Part shown: positions 44,700 through 52,664 of the stretch, piece by piece
Numbering within the stretch: the first letter of the stretch is position 1
How the letters are laid out: each line of letters starts with the position of its first letter
NCBI RefSeq assembly: GCF_963666545.1
Contig: NZ_OY762899.1
Coordinates: forward strand, 1,736,001 to 1,800,000
Origin: an uncultured Bacteroides sp.
GTDB taxonomy: Bacteria; Bacteroidota; Bacteroidia; Bacteroidales; Bacteroidaceae
Length of the DNA: 64,000 nucleotides
Direction: 5' to 3'
Made by a program: the position numbers and the translations under genes
The notes under the pieces: model-generated
What the model saw: only the letters and a program-made list of their open reading frames with translations
Databases searched by the model: none
Told to the model about the DNA's origin: nothing

Positions 44700-47059
44700 T
44701 TATTTATCACGCCTCAAAAAAGGAATTTATAGAAGATGTATTTAACGGAAGGATTGCTGATGAAATAGATAATGCTTTTTTTATTCATTTGGGAAGACAT
44801 ACTTCTACTAATGAAGTATTATCATGGAAAAACTCTATGATGCATATGTATAAAGTGATTAACATCAACGAAATCCCAGATGACTCAGGTATTGCCATTG
44901 AATATCAAATACCATTAACATCAAAGCGAGTGGATTTTATGATCTCTGGCCTAGATGCAGACCGAAAAGGTAACATTATTATCATCGAACTTAAACAATG
45001 GGAACAAGCCAAACTCTCTAGCAAATCGGGAATTATCAAAACCCGTTTTCAACATGGCGAACAAGAAACAGCCCATCCCTCATATCAAGCATGGTCGTAT
45101 GCTTATATGCTAGAGAATTATAATGAAACTGTCAGACAACAAAATATCAGATTGATGCCATGTGCCTTTCTACACAATTATCAAGCAGATAATATTATAA
45201 CAAACTTCTGCTATCAAGTATTTATTGATAAAGCACCTCTATTTCTCAAATCCGATGCAAAAAAACTACAAGATTTCATCAAGCAACACATTAAATATGG
45301 TGCAAAAGATGATATCGTCTGGGTAATCGATAAAGGTAGGCTAAGACCATCAAAGCAATTAGCAGATGCTCTTTGTTCAATGCTAAAAGGTAATCAGGAA
45401 TTCGTACTACTTGATGACCAAAAGGTTATATATGAAACCGCATTAGAAATGGCCTATTCTGCAGTTAATGGCAAAAAGCAAGTCTTAATAGTTGAAGGTG
45501 GGCCAGGAACCGGTAAAAGTGTTGTCGCTATAAATCTGTTGGTCCAATTGACTAAAAAAGGATTGGTAGCGCAATACGTTTCTAAAAATGCAGCTCCAAG
45601 AGATGTATATACAGCCAAACTTACGGGTAGCTTCAAAAGAAGTTTTATTAACAATCTATTTGTTGGGAGTGGGAAATTCACGGACACACCCCAGAATACA
45701 TTTGACACATTGATCGTGGATGAAGCACACCGTTTGAATCTCAAAAGTGGTCTTTACAGCAATTTAGGTGAAAATCAAATTATTGAAATTATTAATTCTG
45801 CCAAGTTTTCTATTTTCTTTGTCGACGACAGGCAGCGAATCCACATTAAAGATATTGGTACAAAACGTGCCATTGAAAAATATGCAGAGGAATATGATGC
45901 CAATGTACAAACAGCCAAACTTAGTTCACAGTTCCGTTGCAATGGTTCGGATGGATATTTAAGCTGGCTGGACAATGCTCTCCAAATCAAAGATACCGCT
46001 AATATACATCTTTCACAAGAGGATTATGACTTTAGGATATTCACAGATCCCAATGAATTATGTAGAACGATAGAATTAAAAAATCAAACGAACAATCGTT
46101 CAAGAGTCGTTGCAGGATATTGCTGGGATTGGAGCAGTCAACATGATCACCAAGCATACGACATAACCATCCCCTCTTTCGATTTCAAAAGAAAATGGAA
46201 TTTGAAAGACGATGGTACTACATGGATTATTTCGCCCACTTCTGTCAAAGAAATAGGTTGCATACATACATGCCAAGGATTAGAGCTTGATTATGTAGGA
46301 GTAATAATAGGCAATGACATGCGCTTTGAGAAAGAGAAAGTTATCACCGATATTAATCAACGCTCTAAAAATGATCAATCAGTCAAAGGATTTAAATCAC
46401 TCCTTAAGCATCAAAGAGAACAAGCTTTGCAAGAAGCTGGCGAAATCATAAAAAACACCTATCGAACACTAATGACACGAGGAATGAAAGGGTGTTATGT
46501 CTATTTTTGTGATCCAGCTTTAGCCAAACATTTCCAAAATCAGTTACAACCAAAAACAGAAAAGCCGAAGGAAGAAATTCGTATTGAAACAGAAGTCAAT
46601 AATGATGTTAAATACGTAGATTTCTTACCTCTATACTCGATCCGAGCAGCCTGTGGCTATTTTGGTGAAGGAGAAATGGTAGAAGAGCTAGGTTGGATAA
46701 AAATTGATGGCTTAGGCCGATTAAATCGTAATATGTATATAGTGCAAGCCACAGGACATTCGATGGAACCTATCATTCAAGATGGTGATTACTGCGTATT
46801 CAGGACCAATCCTGCTGGAAGCCGACAAGGTAAAATTGTGCTTGCCCAGCATACAAATTCTTATGATGCAGACAATGCTGGAAGCTACTCCATAAAAGTA
46901 TATACAAGCAAAAAAAAGTATAATGAATATGGAGAGTGGCAACACGAACAAATTGTATTGGAACCTAAAAACATAGAATACAGTCCAATCATTATCAATG
47001 ATGCCGACGGAGATGATTTTCGAATTATCGGAGAATTTATCGATACCATTAAATTATAA
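44696..47059 (+). CDS. Multidomain protein: PD-(D/E)xK nuclease-like, DUF2075 helicase, S24/LexA-type peptidase
   Basis: A 787-residue cytoplasmic protein. The N-terminal domain has a nuclease-like core: RVDFMI (Asp80) and IIIELKQW (Glu98, Lys100). The DUF2075 superfamily-1 helicase domain follows: Walker A EGGPGTGKS (267-275), Walker B LIVDEAHR (339-346), SQFRCNGSDGY, HTCQGLELDYVGVIIG and TRGMKGCYVYF. From about 640 the C-terminus is an S24 (LexA/CI-like) peptidase domain with ATGHSMEP (Ser689) and SIKVYTSKK (Lys734), the Ser-Lys dyad. It pairs with the MazG enzyme upstream. A DNA-damage- or phage-sensing defence role is plausible but inferred. Confidence 0.88.
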   Translation: MIIYHASKKEFIEDVFNGRIADEIDNAFFIHLGRHTSTNEVLSWKNSMMHMYKVININEIPDDSGIAIEYQIPLTSKRVDFMISGLDADRKGNIIIIELKQWEQAKLSSKSGIIKTRFQHGEQETAHPSYQAWSYAYMLENYNETVRQQNIRLMPCAFLHNYQADNIITNFCYQVFIDKAPLFLKSDAKKLQDFIKQHIKYGAKDDIVWVIDKGRLRPSKQLADALCSMLKGNQEFVLLDDQKVIYETALEMAYSAVNGKKQVLIVEGGPGTGKSVVAINLLVQLTKKGLVAQYVSKNAAPRDVYTAKLTGSFKRSFINNLFVGSGKFTDTPQNTFDTLIVDEAHRLNLKSGLYSNLGENQIIEIINSAKFSIFFVDDRQRIHIKDIGTKRAIEKYAEEYDANVQTAKLSSQFRCNGSDGYLSWLDNALQIKDTANIHLSQEDYDFRIFTDPNELCRTIELKNQTNNRSRVVAGYCWDWSSQHDHQAYDITIPSFDFKRKWNLKDDGTTWIISPTSVKEIGCIHTCQGLELDYVGVIIGNDMRFEKEKVITDINQRSKNDQSVKGFKSLLKHQREQALQEAGEIIKNTYRTLMTRGMKGCYVYFCDPALAKHFQNQLQPKTEKPKEEIRIETEVNNDVKYVDFLPLYSIRAACGYFGEGEMVEELGWIKIDGLGRLNRNMYIVQATGHSMEPIIQDGDYCVFRTNPAGSRQGKIVLAQHTNSYDADNAGSYSIKVYTSKKKYNEYGEWQHEQIVLEPKNIEYSPIIINDADGDDFRIIGEFIDTIKL

Positions 47060-47227
47060 AATTCAACGAATCAGCAACAATCCATATGATTCTTCGAAAA
47101 AAGACCGGTACTATAAATTAAATGGGAAGAGAAGAATTTTTAATTGTTGACATAGTAACTAATAGAGAACACAAGATCATTAAATTAATGACGAATATGA
47201 TATTTGGAAAATAAATGAATAACAACA

Positions 47228-47413
47228 ATGGAACAAAAAACTTGTAGCGAATGCTCTTTACGAGCAAAATATGATAAGAACCGCAAATCATTATTGGGAC
47301 GGTTCTGGCGTTGGCATATCAACTTCTGTCCCGGATGGAAGGCTTATTTCACTTCGCTTTCTCCTGAAGAGCAAGCAGAACTGAGAAAGGAATATAACTT
47401 CAAGAAATACTAA
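47228..47413 (+). CDS. Small conserved cysteine-containing protein, function unknown
   Basis: A 61-residue protein, MEQKTCSECSLRAKYDKN..., with a CxxC pair, RKSLLGRFWRWHINFCPGWKAYF and a charged tail (SPEEQAELRKEYNF). The Cys-rich start and the W-rich centre recall small proteins seen repeatedly in Bacteroides genomes, which is why I accept it despite its size. It may bind metal through Cys6, Cys9 and Cys34. It is not part of a clear operon. Confidence 0.7.
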   Translation: MEQKTCSECSLRAKYDKNRKSLLGRFWRWHINFCPGWKAYFTSLSPEEQAELRKEYNFKKY

Positions 47414-47494
47414 GTTTCTTAATTTAGCACGAGTTTTTCTAGCAGTTATTACACAGAAAATCGGGTTTAATCCGAATATCTGCGTAAAAATTAC

Positions 47495-47502
47495 TATGTT
47501 TG
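47495..47502 (+). promoter_or_regulatory. Putative -7 box for the AbiE-type operon
   Basis: TATGTTTG matches TAnnTTTG, 25 bp before the ATG at 47527. It overlaps the upstream end of the longer open frame (TTG at 47500), which supports 47527 as the true start. Confidence 0.55.
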
Positions 47503-47526
47503 CACTTTACAGCAAAGCATACGCTT

Positions 47527-48153
47527 ATGGATATAGCAAAGCAATTCGGTATAATTCCAGTGAACTACGGAACATTAACAGCCTCTTTGGCAGATTACAA
47601 ATCTCCCAAAGACAGAATTGAATATCTGGAAGCAACGGGAATAATAATACGTATAAAGAAGGGTTTATACGTTTGCTCTCCCAAAGCAACAGGGATACCT
47701 CTTTCTTTAGAGTTAATAGCCAATCATCTCTACAATCCGTCGTACATCTCTTACGAAAGTGCCTTGTCTTTTTATGGTATCATCCCCGAAAGAGCTTATA
47801 CCATTAAATCGGCTGTAATGAAACGTAGTAAGACCTACACAACTTCTTTAGGCCATTTTGAATATATACAAACCGACACATCTTACTTTTCTATTGGAGT
47901 TCGTAGTGAAGTTGTTCGCAATGCTTATGCCTACATGATCGCAACACCTGAAAAAGCTCTCTGCGATATGATTTTATCTGCAAAAGGGCTCCGCTTGCAA
48001 TCAACAAGGACTATGCAAATCTATTTGGAAGAGGATTTGAGGTGCGATTTCTCACTTATAGAGAAAATGAACTTGCAGATAATCAAACAATGTGCAGAAT
48101 TGAGCCACAAGAAGAATAAGGAACTAAACCTATTATATGATCTATTGAAATAA
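47527..48153 (+). CDS. AbiEi-like antitoxin / transcriptional regulator
   Basis: A 208-residue protein counted from the ATG at 47527. It begins with a winged-helix domain (FGIIPVNYGTLTASLADYKSPKDRIEYLEATGIIIRIKKGLYVCSP). The AbiEi signature region follows: YISYESALSFYGIIPE, then a beta-rich part and IATPEKALCDMILSAKG. AbiEi proteins repress their own operon and neutralise the AbiEii toxin. Its stop and the ATG of the toxin gene share one base, a typical coupled pair. Confidence 0.9.
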   Translation: MDIAKQFGIIPVNYGTLTASLADYKSPKDRIEYLEATGIIIRIKKGLYVCSPKATGIPLSLELIANHLYNPSYISYESALSFYGIIPERAYTIKSAVMKRSKTYTTSLGHFEYIQTDTSYFSIGVRSEVVRNAYAYMIATPEKALCDMILSAKGLRLQSTRTMQIYLEEDLRCDFSLIEKMNLQIIKQCAELSHKKNKELNLLYDLLK

Positions 48154-48974
48154 TGAATCTATTCGACCAAATGATGTCTCGCTATGAGATTAACACCAAT
48201 AATGATTACACCAACGCGCTGCACGAAGTGATGCAGCAAATAACTTTGGCAGGATTGTATCATAGTGGCTTCTTTGATAAAGCAGCTTTCTATGGTGGTA
48301 CATGCCTTCGCATATTTCACGGTGTAGAGCGATTTTCGGAGGATATGGACTTTTCATTGCTTAAGTCCGATGAGACTTTTACACTTGAAGAGTATTTTGT
48401 TCCAATCATCAATGAGTTTAAAGCATTAGGAAGGGACGTTGCGATTAATCGAAAGATAAAAAAAGGTCTATCATCAAGCATTGAATCTGCTTTTCTAAAA
48501 GATGATACTGCAATTTATGACCTGCAATTTAAATCAGAGCATAATATTAAGATAAAAGTAGAAGTGGATATTAACCCACCGTTGGGATTCACGACTGAAT
48601 CAAAACTGCTGCTACTCCCCTCCTCGTTTATGACACGCTGCTATACATTGCCCGATTTATATGCAGGCAAGATGCATGCTCTGTTATTCAGAAATTGGAA
48701 AAATAGAGTCAAAGGCCGTGATTGGTATGACTTTGAATGGTACGTACGCAATGGAGTCAAACTTGACTTTGTTCATCTGCAAGAACGCATTCGTGAATTC
48801 AATGGAACAGAAATGAATAAAGAACAATTCTTGGAAGCATTAAAAGAACGCTTGTCTTCAACTGATATAAAAAAGGTGAAACAAGATGTTCAGCCCTTTA
48901 TTAAGCACCAAGAGGGCTTGGAAATATGGTCAAATGATTATTTTGTTCAGTTAGCAGATATGATTATCTTCTGA
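48153..48974 (+). CDS. AbiEii-like nucleotidyltransferase toxin
   Basis: A 273-residue AbiEii/DUF1814-type nucleotidyltransferase. The signature FYGGTCLRIFHGVERFSEDMDFSLL has Gly48-Gly49 and Asp64/Asp66. The later RNWKNRVKGRDWYDFEWYVRNG matches the family's conserved helical part. AbiE systems are type IV toxin-antitoxins that block phage by growth arrest; related toxins modify tRNA 3' ends. All visible key residues are intact, so the pair is probably functional. Confidence 0.92.
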   Translation: MNLFDQMMSRYEINTNNDYTNALHEVMQQITLAGLYHSGFFDKAAFYGGTCLRIFHGVERFSEDMDFSLLKSDETFTLEEYFVPIINEFKALGRDVAINRKIKKGLSSSIESAFLKDDTAIYDLQFKSEHNIKIKVEVDINPPLGFTTESKLLLLPSSFMTRCYTLPDLYAGKMHALLFRNWKNRVKGRDWYDFEWYVRNGVKLDFVHLQERIREFNGTEMNKEQFLEALKERLSSTDIKKVKQDVQPFIKHQEGLEIWSNDYFVQLADMIIF

Positions 48975-49042
48975 GGATTGGAATGGCTTCGAGCATTAGA
49001 CTATTAGATAGAGATTATAAATATTAATACACAAGATTTTCT

Positions 49043-49696
49043 ATGGAAAAAGGTGGAGTAATTTTTGATTTTAATGGAACATTATTCTGGGATTCAGAAT
49101 ATCAAGAATCTTCTTGGGATGAATATTTAGAAATACAAAACATTAAACTTACTAAGCTGCAGAAGAGAGAATACATCCATGGACGAAATGGGAAAGATAC
49201 TTTCGAAATCTTATTTAATCGTAAGTTGAATGATTCGGAAGTAAATCAACTCATTGAAGAGAAAGAGGTCCTTTATAGAAAAGAATGTCTTAAACACGAA
49301 ATGGAACTTGCCCCCGGAGCAAAATCTCTTTTAGAATATTTGAAAGCCGAAAAGATACCTATGGGAATAGCAACTGCTTCGGGAAAAACGAATATAGATT
49401 TTTTCATCGAGAAGTTTAACTTACTGTCTTATTTCAAACCAGAGCATATCATTTATGATGATGGTTCAATAAAGGGGAAACCTAATCCGGACTTATTTGA
49501 AAAAGCGATTCATCGATTAGGAGTGAAGAAGGAAAATTCAATTATTTTCGAGGATTCTTATTCAGGGATACAGGCGGCAATTAATTGCAAAGTGCCAACT
49601 GTTATTATTGTAAAATCCACTAACGAAAACTTCGAGTCGTTTCATCTACCAATAATAAAACACTTTGATGAGTTTGATAAAAATCTTCTAATTTAA
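49043..49696 (+). CDS. HAD-superfamily hydrolase (beta-phosphoglucomutase-like)
   Basis: A 217-residue HAD hydrolase with a helical cap. Motif I is FDFNGTLF: the nucleophile Asp9 is present, but the usual second Asp (DxD) is Asn11. Motif II is IATASGKTN, motif III is KGKPNPDLFEKA and motif IV is FEDSYSGIQAA. The DxN variant is known in some HAD groups but is unusual for a phosphatase that needs the general acid. Substrate unknown. It starts a tight HAD-GNAT-VOC cluster (12- and 2-bp gaps). Confidence 0.88.
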   Translation: MEKGGVIFDFNGTLFWDSEYQESSWDEYLEIQNIKLTKLQKREYIHGRNGKDTFEILFNRKLNDSEVNQLIEEKEVLYRKECLKHEMELAPGAKSLLEYLKAEKIPMGIATASGKTNIDFFIEKFNLLSYFKPEHIIYDDGSIKGKPNPDLFEKAIHRLGVKKENSIIFEDSYSGIQAAINCKVPTVIIVKSTNENFESFHLPIIKHFDEFDKNLLI

Positions 49697-49708
49697 AGAA
49701 ATATCAAA

Positions 49709-50254
49709 ATGGGAAATATTGAAACTGCACGGCTCTTACTGCGCTCCATTGAGGACTCGGATGCAGAAGACATTTATGAATATAGTCGTAATCCTAATGT
49801 TGGAATTACGGCCGGATGGAAACCTCACGAAAGCATTGAGGAAACCAGAACAATCATGGAGCAAATATTCATTGGACAAGAAAATATATTTGGGATTGTC
49901 CTCAAAGAGTGTAATAAACTGATCGGTACTATCGGGCTGATAACGGATCCACACCGTGAGAACCCTAAAGCCATGATGATAGGATATGCAATGGCAGAAG
50001 AACATTGGGGAAAGGGGTTTATGACAGAGGCCGCCAATGCCGTAGTTTCATACGGCCTCAACAAATTAGCTTTGGATTTGATTAGCTGTACTTGCTATCC
50101 CGGTAATTGGCGATCTCGTCGAGTAATTGAAAAATGTGGCTTTCATTATGAAGGTTCGCTTAGACAATGTGAAGTAAGATTTGACGGTAAAATGATGGAT
50201 CTGGAATGTTTCTCCATAACGGCCGAAGAATGGAAGAATCAAAAGATGATATAA
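49709..50254 (+). CDS. RimJ/RimL-type GNAT N-acetyltransferase
   Basis: A 181-residue GNAT of the RimJ/RimL branch: ETARLLLRSIEDSDAEDIYEYSRNP at the start, AEEHWGKGFMTEAANAV (acetyl-CoA loop), and CYPGNWRSRRVIEKCGFHYEG near the end. Such enzymes acetylate protein N-termini or small amines, including some antibiotics. It lies between the HAD and VOC genes. The substrate is not predictable. Confidence 0.92.
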   Translation: MGNIETARLLLRSIEDSDAEDIYEYSRNPNVGITAGWKPHESIEETRTIMEQIFIGQENIFGIVLKECNKLIGTIGLITDPHRENPKAMMIGYAMAEEHWGKGFMTEAANAVVSYGLNKLALDLISCTCYPGNWRSRRVIEKCGFHYEGSLRQCEVRFDGKMMDLECFSITAEEWKNQKMI

Positions 50255-50256
50255 TC

Positions 50257-50730
50257 ATGCGATACGTAAGTACTCTTTTAGCAGTAAAAGATGTAAATCG
50301 TTCCAAGCGGTTCTATCAAGAACTGTTTGACCAAGAGGTAACAATGGACTTTGGTCGAAATGTTACGTTCAGTGGAGGATTCTGTATTCAGCAGGATTTT
50401 GATTGGTTGGCGGACTTCCCAAAGGATTCCATCAAGGAACGTTCTCACAATATGGAGTTATATTTTGAAGTGGATGATTTTGATGCTTTCATTGATAAAC
50501 TTAGCTCGTTTGAAAACATCAACTATCTTCACCAGCCCAAAATGCATGAGTGGAAACAGCGCGTAGTTCGTATTTATGATCCGGACTATCACATTATAGA
50601 GATTGGCGAGTCGATGACTGTAATTGCTGCACGTTATCTGAAACAAGGTTATTCAGTAGAGGAAACGGCAAAGATTATTCAGCACCCAATTGAGTTTGTA
50701 AAATCGGTAGCAAAAGGGTCAATGTCCTAA
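50257..50730 (+). CDS. VOC-superfamily (glyoxalase/bleomycin-resistance-like) protein
   Basis: A 157-residue VOC protein counted from the ATG at 50257, two bases after the GNAT stop; a longer frame from 50206 would overlap that gene. The fold signature is STLLAVKDVNRSKRFYQELFDQEV and then MELYFEVDDFDAFIDKL, VVRIYDPDYHIIEIGE. A C-terminal helical extension of about 30 residues (YSVEETAKIIQHPIEFVKSVAKG) goes beyond the basic fold and looks like a small HTH-type tail. Its role is unknown; a resistance or detoxification function is possible. Confidence 0.88.
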   Translation: MRYVSTLLAVKDVNRSKRFYQELFDQEVTMDFGRNVTFSGGFCIQQDFDWLADFPKDSIKERSHNMELYFEVDDFDAFIDKLSSFENINYLHQPKMHEWKQRVVRIYDPDYHIIEIGESMTVIAARYLKQGYSVEETAKIIQHPIEFVKSVAKGSMS

Positions 50731-50824
50731 CGCTATGATTTTACAAGACGATATTTATCTTGTTAATAGCACAAAGAGAAAGCCAAAAATCAATGGTATA
50801 GTAGGGTAATTCAATTATTTACAT

Positions 50825-50832
50825 TATCTTTG
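50825..50832 (+). promoter_or_regulatory. Putative -7 box of the second hipBA-like operon
   Basis: TATCTTTG matches TAnnTTTG, 27 bp before the ATG at 50860. Confidence 0.5.
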
Positions 50833-50859
50833 TAAAGCTAACATAATATCACTTAAGCT

Positions 50860-51195
50860 ATGAATGACGATATAAATAACAATATATTATCACTATTAGA
50901 TAAAACTCCGACTTCTATCCTGACAACGATTGCTACACGAGTTAAGCAAAGGCGGTTAGAGATGAATTGGACTCAAAAGTTTGTTGCCTCAAAAGCAGGA
51001 ATGCCTCTTCCAACTTATCGCAGATTTGAATCTAAAGGTGAAGTGTCGCTTCGTGGATTGGTGATGATTGCCATTGCACTTGGTGCTGAAGATGATTTTT
51101 CGTCTCTCTTTGCTATGCAAAACTACCAAAGCATAGATGATTTAGTAAGCAAAAAAGCTGAAAGCCAACGCAAAAGAGGAGGCAAAAATGAATAA
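50860..51195 (+). CDS. XRE-family HTH antitoxin (HipB-like), second copy
   Basis: A 111-residue HTH protein: VKQRRLEMNWTQKFVASKAGMPLPTYRRFESKGEVSLRGLVMIAIALG. It belongs to a different subgroup from the one at 40538. It overlaps the start of the hipA-like gene by 8 bp. The antitoxin is intact although the toxin gene after it is broken. Confidence 0.88.
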   Translation: MNDDINNNILSLLDKTPTSILTTIATRVKQRRLEMNWTQKFVASKAGMPLPTYRRFESKGEVSLRGLVMIAIALGAEDDFSSLFAMQNYQSIDDLVSKKAESQRKRGGKNE

Positions 51196-52279
51196 AGTTG
51201 ATTTGTTAGAAGTGTATCTCAATGAAAGCCGCGTAGGACGAATCGCTCTTACACCAGAGGAGTTATGTGCGTTTGAATATGACGCAGAGTGGCTCAAAAA
51301 CGGATACTCTATATCACCATTCTATCTGCCGTTGAAACCGGGGCTGATGATTGCAAAGCGAGACCCCTTTCGTGGTAACTTCGGCGTTTTTGACGATTCT
51401 CTGCCTGATGGTTGGGGGAATCTAATACTCGACCGCTTTCTGCAAGAAAAAGGGTTCAATCCTTATAAGCTAACACTCCTCGAACGTCTTTCGTTGATTG
51501 GTTCTACCGGACGTGGTGCATTGGAGTATCGTCCAGATCGTAGCTTTGCTACAACTGATGAGCTACTTGATTTTGATAAATTGGCCGCTGAATCTCAAAA
51601 GCTCTTGGCATCTTCTACTGCTACAGACTCATTAGACACCCTATACCTACATGGAGGATCATCGGGTGGTGCTCGCCCAAAAGTATTTGCGAAAATTGAC
51701 GAACGCGAATGGCTTGTGAAATTTAAAGCATCCACCGACCCCGAAGAAGTGGGGCAAACAGAGTATAAATACTCACTTCTTGCCAAAGAATGTGGAATAA
51801 AGATGCCTGAAACAAAACTCTTTGAGGGTAAATATTTTGGAGTTGAGCGTTTCGATCGTACTGCAAATGGTAAGATTCACACTGTGAGTGCAGCAGGATT
51901 GCTACACGCTGATTATCGGATTCCGAGCCTGGATTACTCATTACTACTAAAACTCACCTAACAATTGACCAAAGACATGGAACAAGTTACCGATATGTTT
52001 CGCTTGATGGTATTCAATGCCGTAATATCCAACCGTGACGACCATGCCAAGAATTTCTCTTTTCAATATATTGGAGGAGGCTGGCGTTTATCACCTGCTT
52101 ACGACTTACTGCCAAGCAGCGGATTTAACGGCTACCACACAACAACTTTTGGCGGCAAAGGTGAACCTACTCGTGCCAATATTCTTGCTCTCGCTTCTGA
52201 AGTAGGATTGCAAAAACAGCGTGCCGAAGATATCTTTAAAGAGATAGATCACAGAGCACATGTGCCTTCACCAGCATAG
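51188..52279 (+). pseudogene. HipA-family toxin gene interrupted by an in-frame stop codon and probably truncated
   Basis: The frame encodes a HipA protein in two parts. 51188-51961 has the HipA_N part (LPDGWGNLILDRFL, LIGSTGRGALEY, GGSSGGARPKVFAKI), and the same frame from 51962 to 52279 carries the catalytic loop NRDDHAKNFSFQ and AYDLLPSSG. They are separated only by TAA at 51959-51961, where one C-to-T change from CAA would explain the stop. The N-terminal product lacks the catalytic aspartates. The 3' end runs into the converging GNAT gene and stops some 40 residues short of usual HipA length. The toxin is therefore very probably dead. Confidence 0.85.
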
Positions 52280-52554
52280 TCAGCACCTGTCTTGCCCTTG
52301 TATTCAGGATGTCTTTTGAGCCAGACAACGGCATAGGAACAAGTTGCCATGGGGGCATAGTCATTTTCAAGAGCGTAATCGTACGCCGATTTCACTAGAG
52401 CAGAAGCAATACCTCTACCTCCTATCTCTTCAGGAACAACAGTATGACGAACGTCCAATGCTCCGTCAACTATCACGTAAGACAGGTGGGCAGCCACGCC
52501 ATCAACTGTTACTTCAAAAATCCCTTTTTGCTTATCATGTGTTATATCCATCAT
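52249..52554 (-). CDS. YjdJ-type GNAT N-acetyltransferase
   Basis: A small GNAT of about 101 residues from the ATG at 52554. It matches the YjdJ/COG2388 type: GVAAHLSYVIVDGALDVRHTVVPEEIGGRGIASALVKSAYDYA, with the GGRGIA acetyl-CoA loop, and a C-terminus WLKRHPEYKG. Its end overlaps the end of the broken hipA-like gene on the other strand by 31 bp. The substrate is unknown. It marks the right edge of the accessory region. Confidence 0.88.
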   Translation of the reverse strand: MMDITHDKQKGIFEVTVDGVAAHLSYVIVDGALDVRHTVVPEEIGGRGIASALVKSAYDYALENDYAPMATCSYAVVWLKRHPEYKGKTGADYAGEGTCAL

Positions 52555-52664
52555 CTTTTCATCTTTAGTAAACAATCATAGAAAAATTAAACATAAACAG
52601 GAACTGTATTGTTTAAAATGATACTCATCTTAGCATATAACTTAAATCAATAAAACTTTTAAAA

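Noticed and set aside
47122..47214. 30-codon open frame upstream of the small Cys protein
   Set aside because: Reads MGREEFLIVDIVTNREH and on, plausible as peptide, but too short and without any family or promoter support.
33503..52600. attL/attR pair for the island based on the mnmE end sequence
   Set aside because: By eye I found no second copy of the FCIGK-stop sequence near the right edge, and no recombinase gene is present; kept only as a hypothesis.
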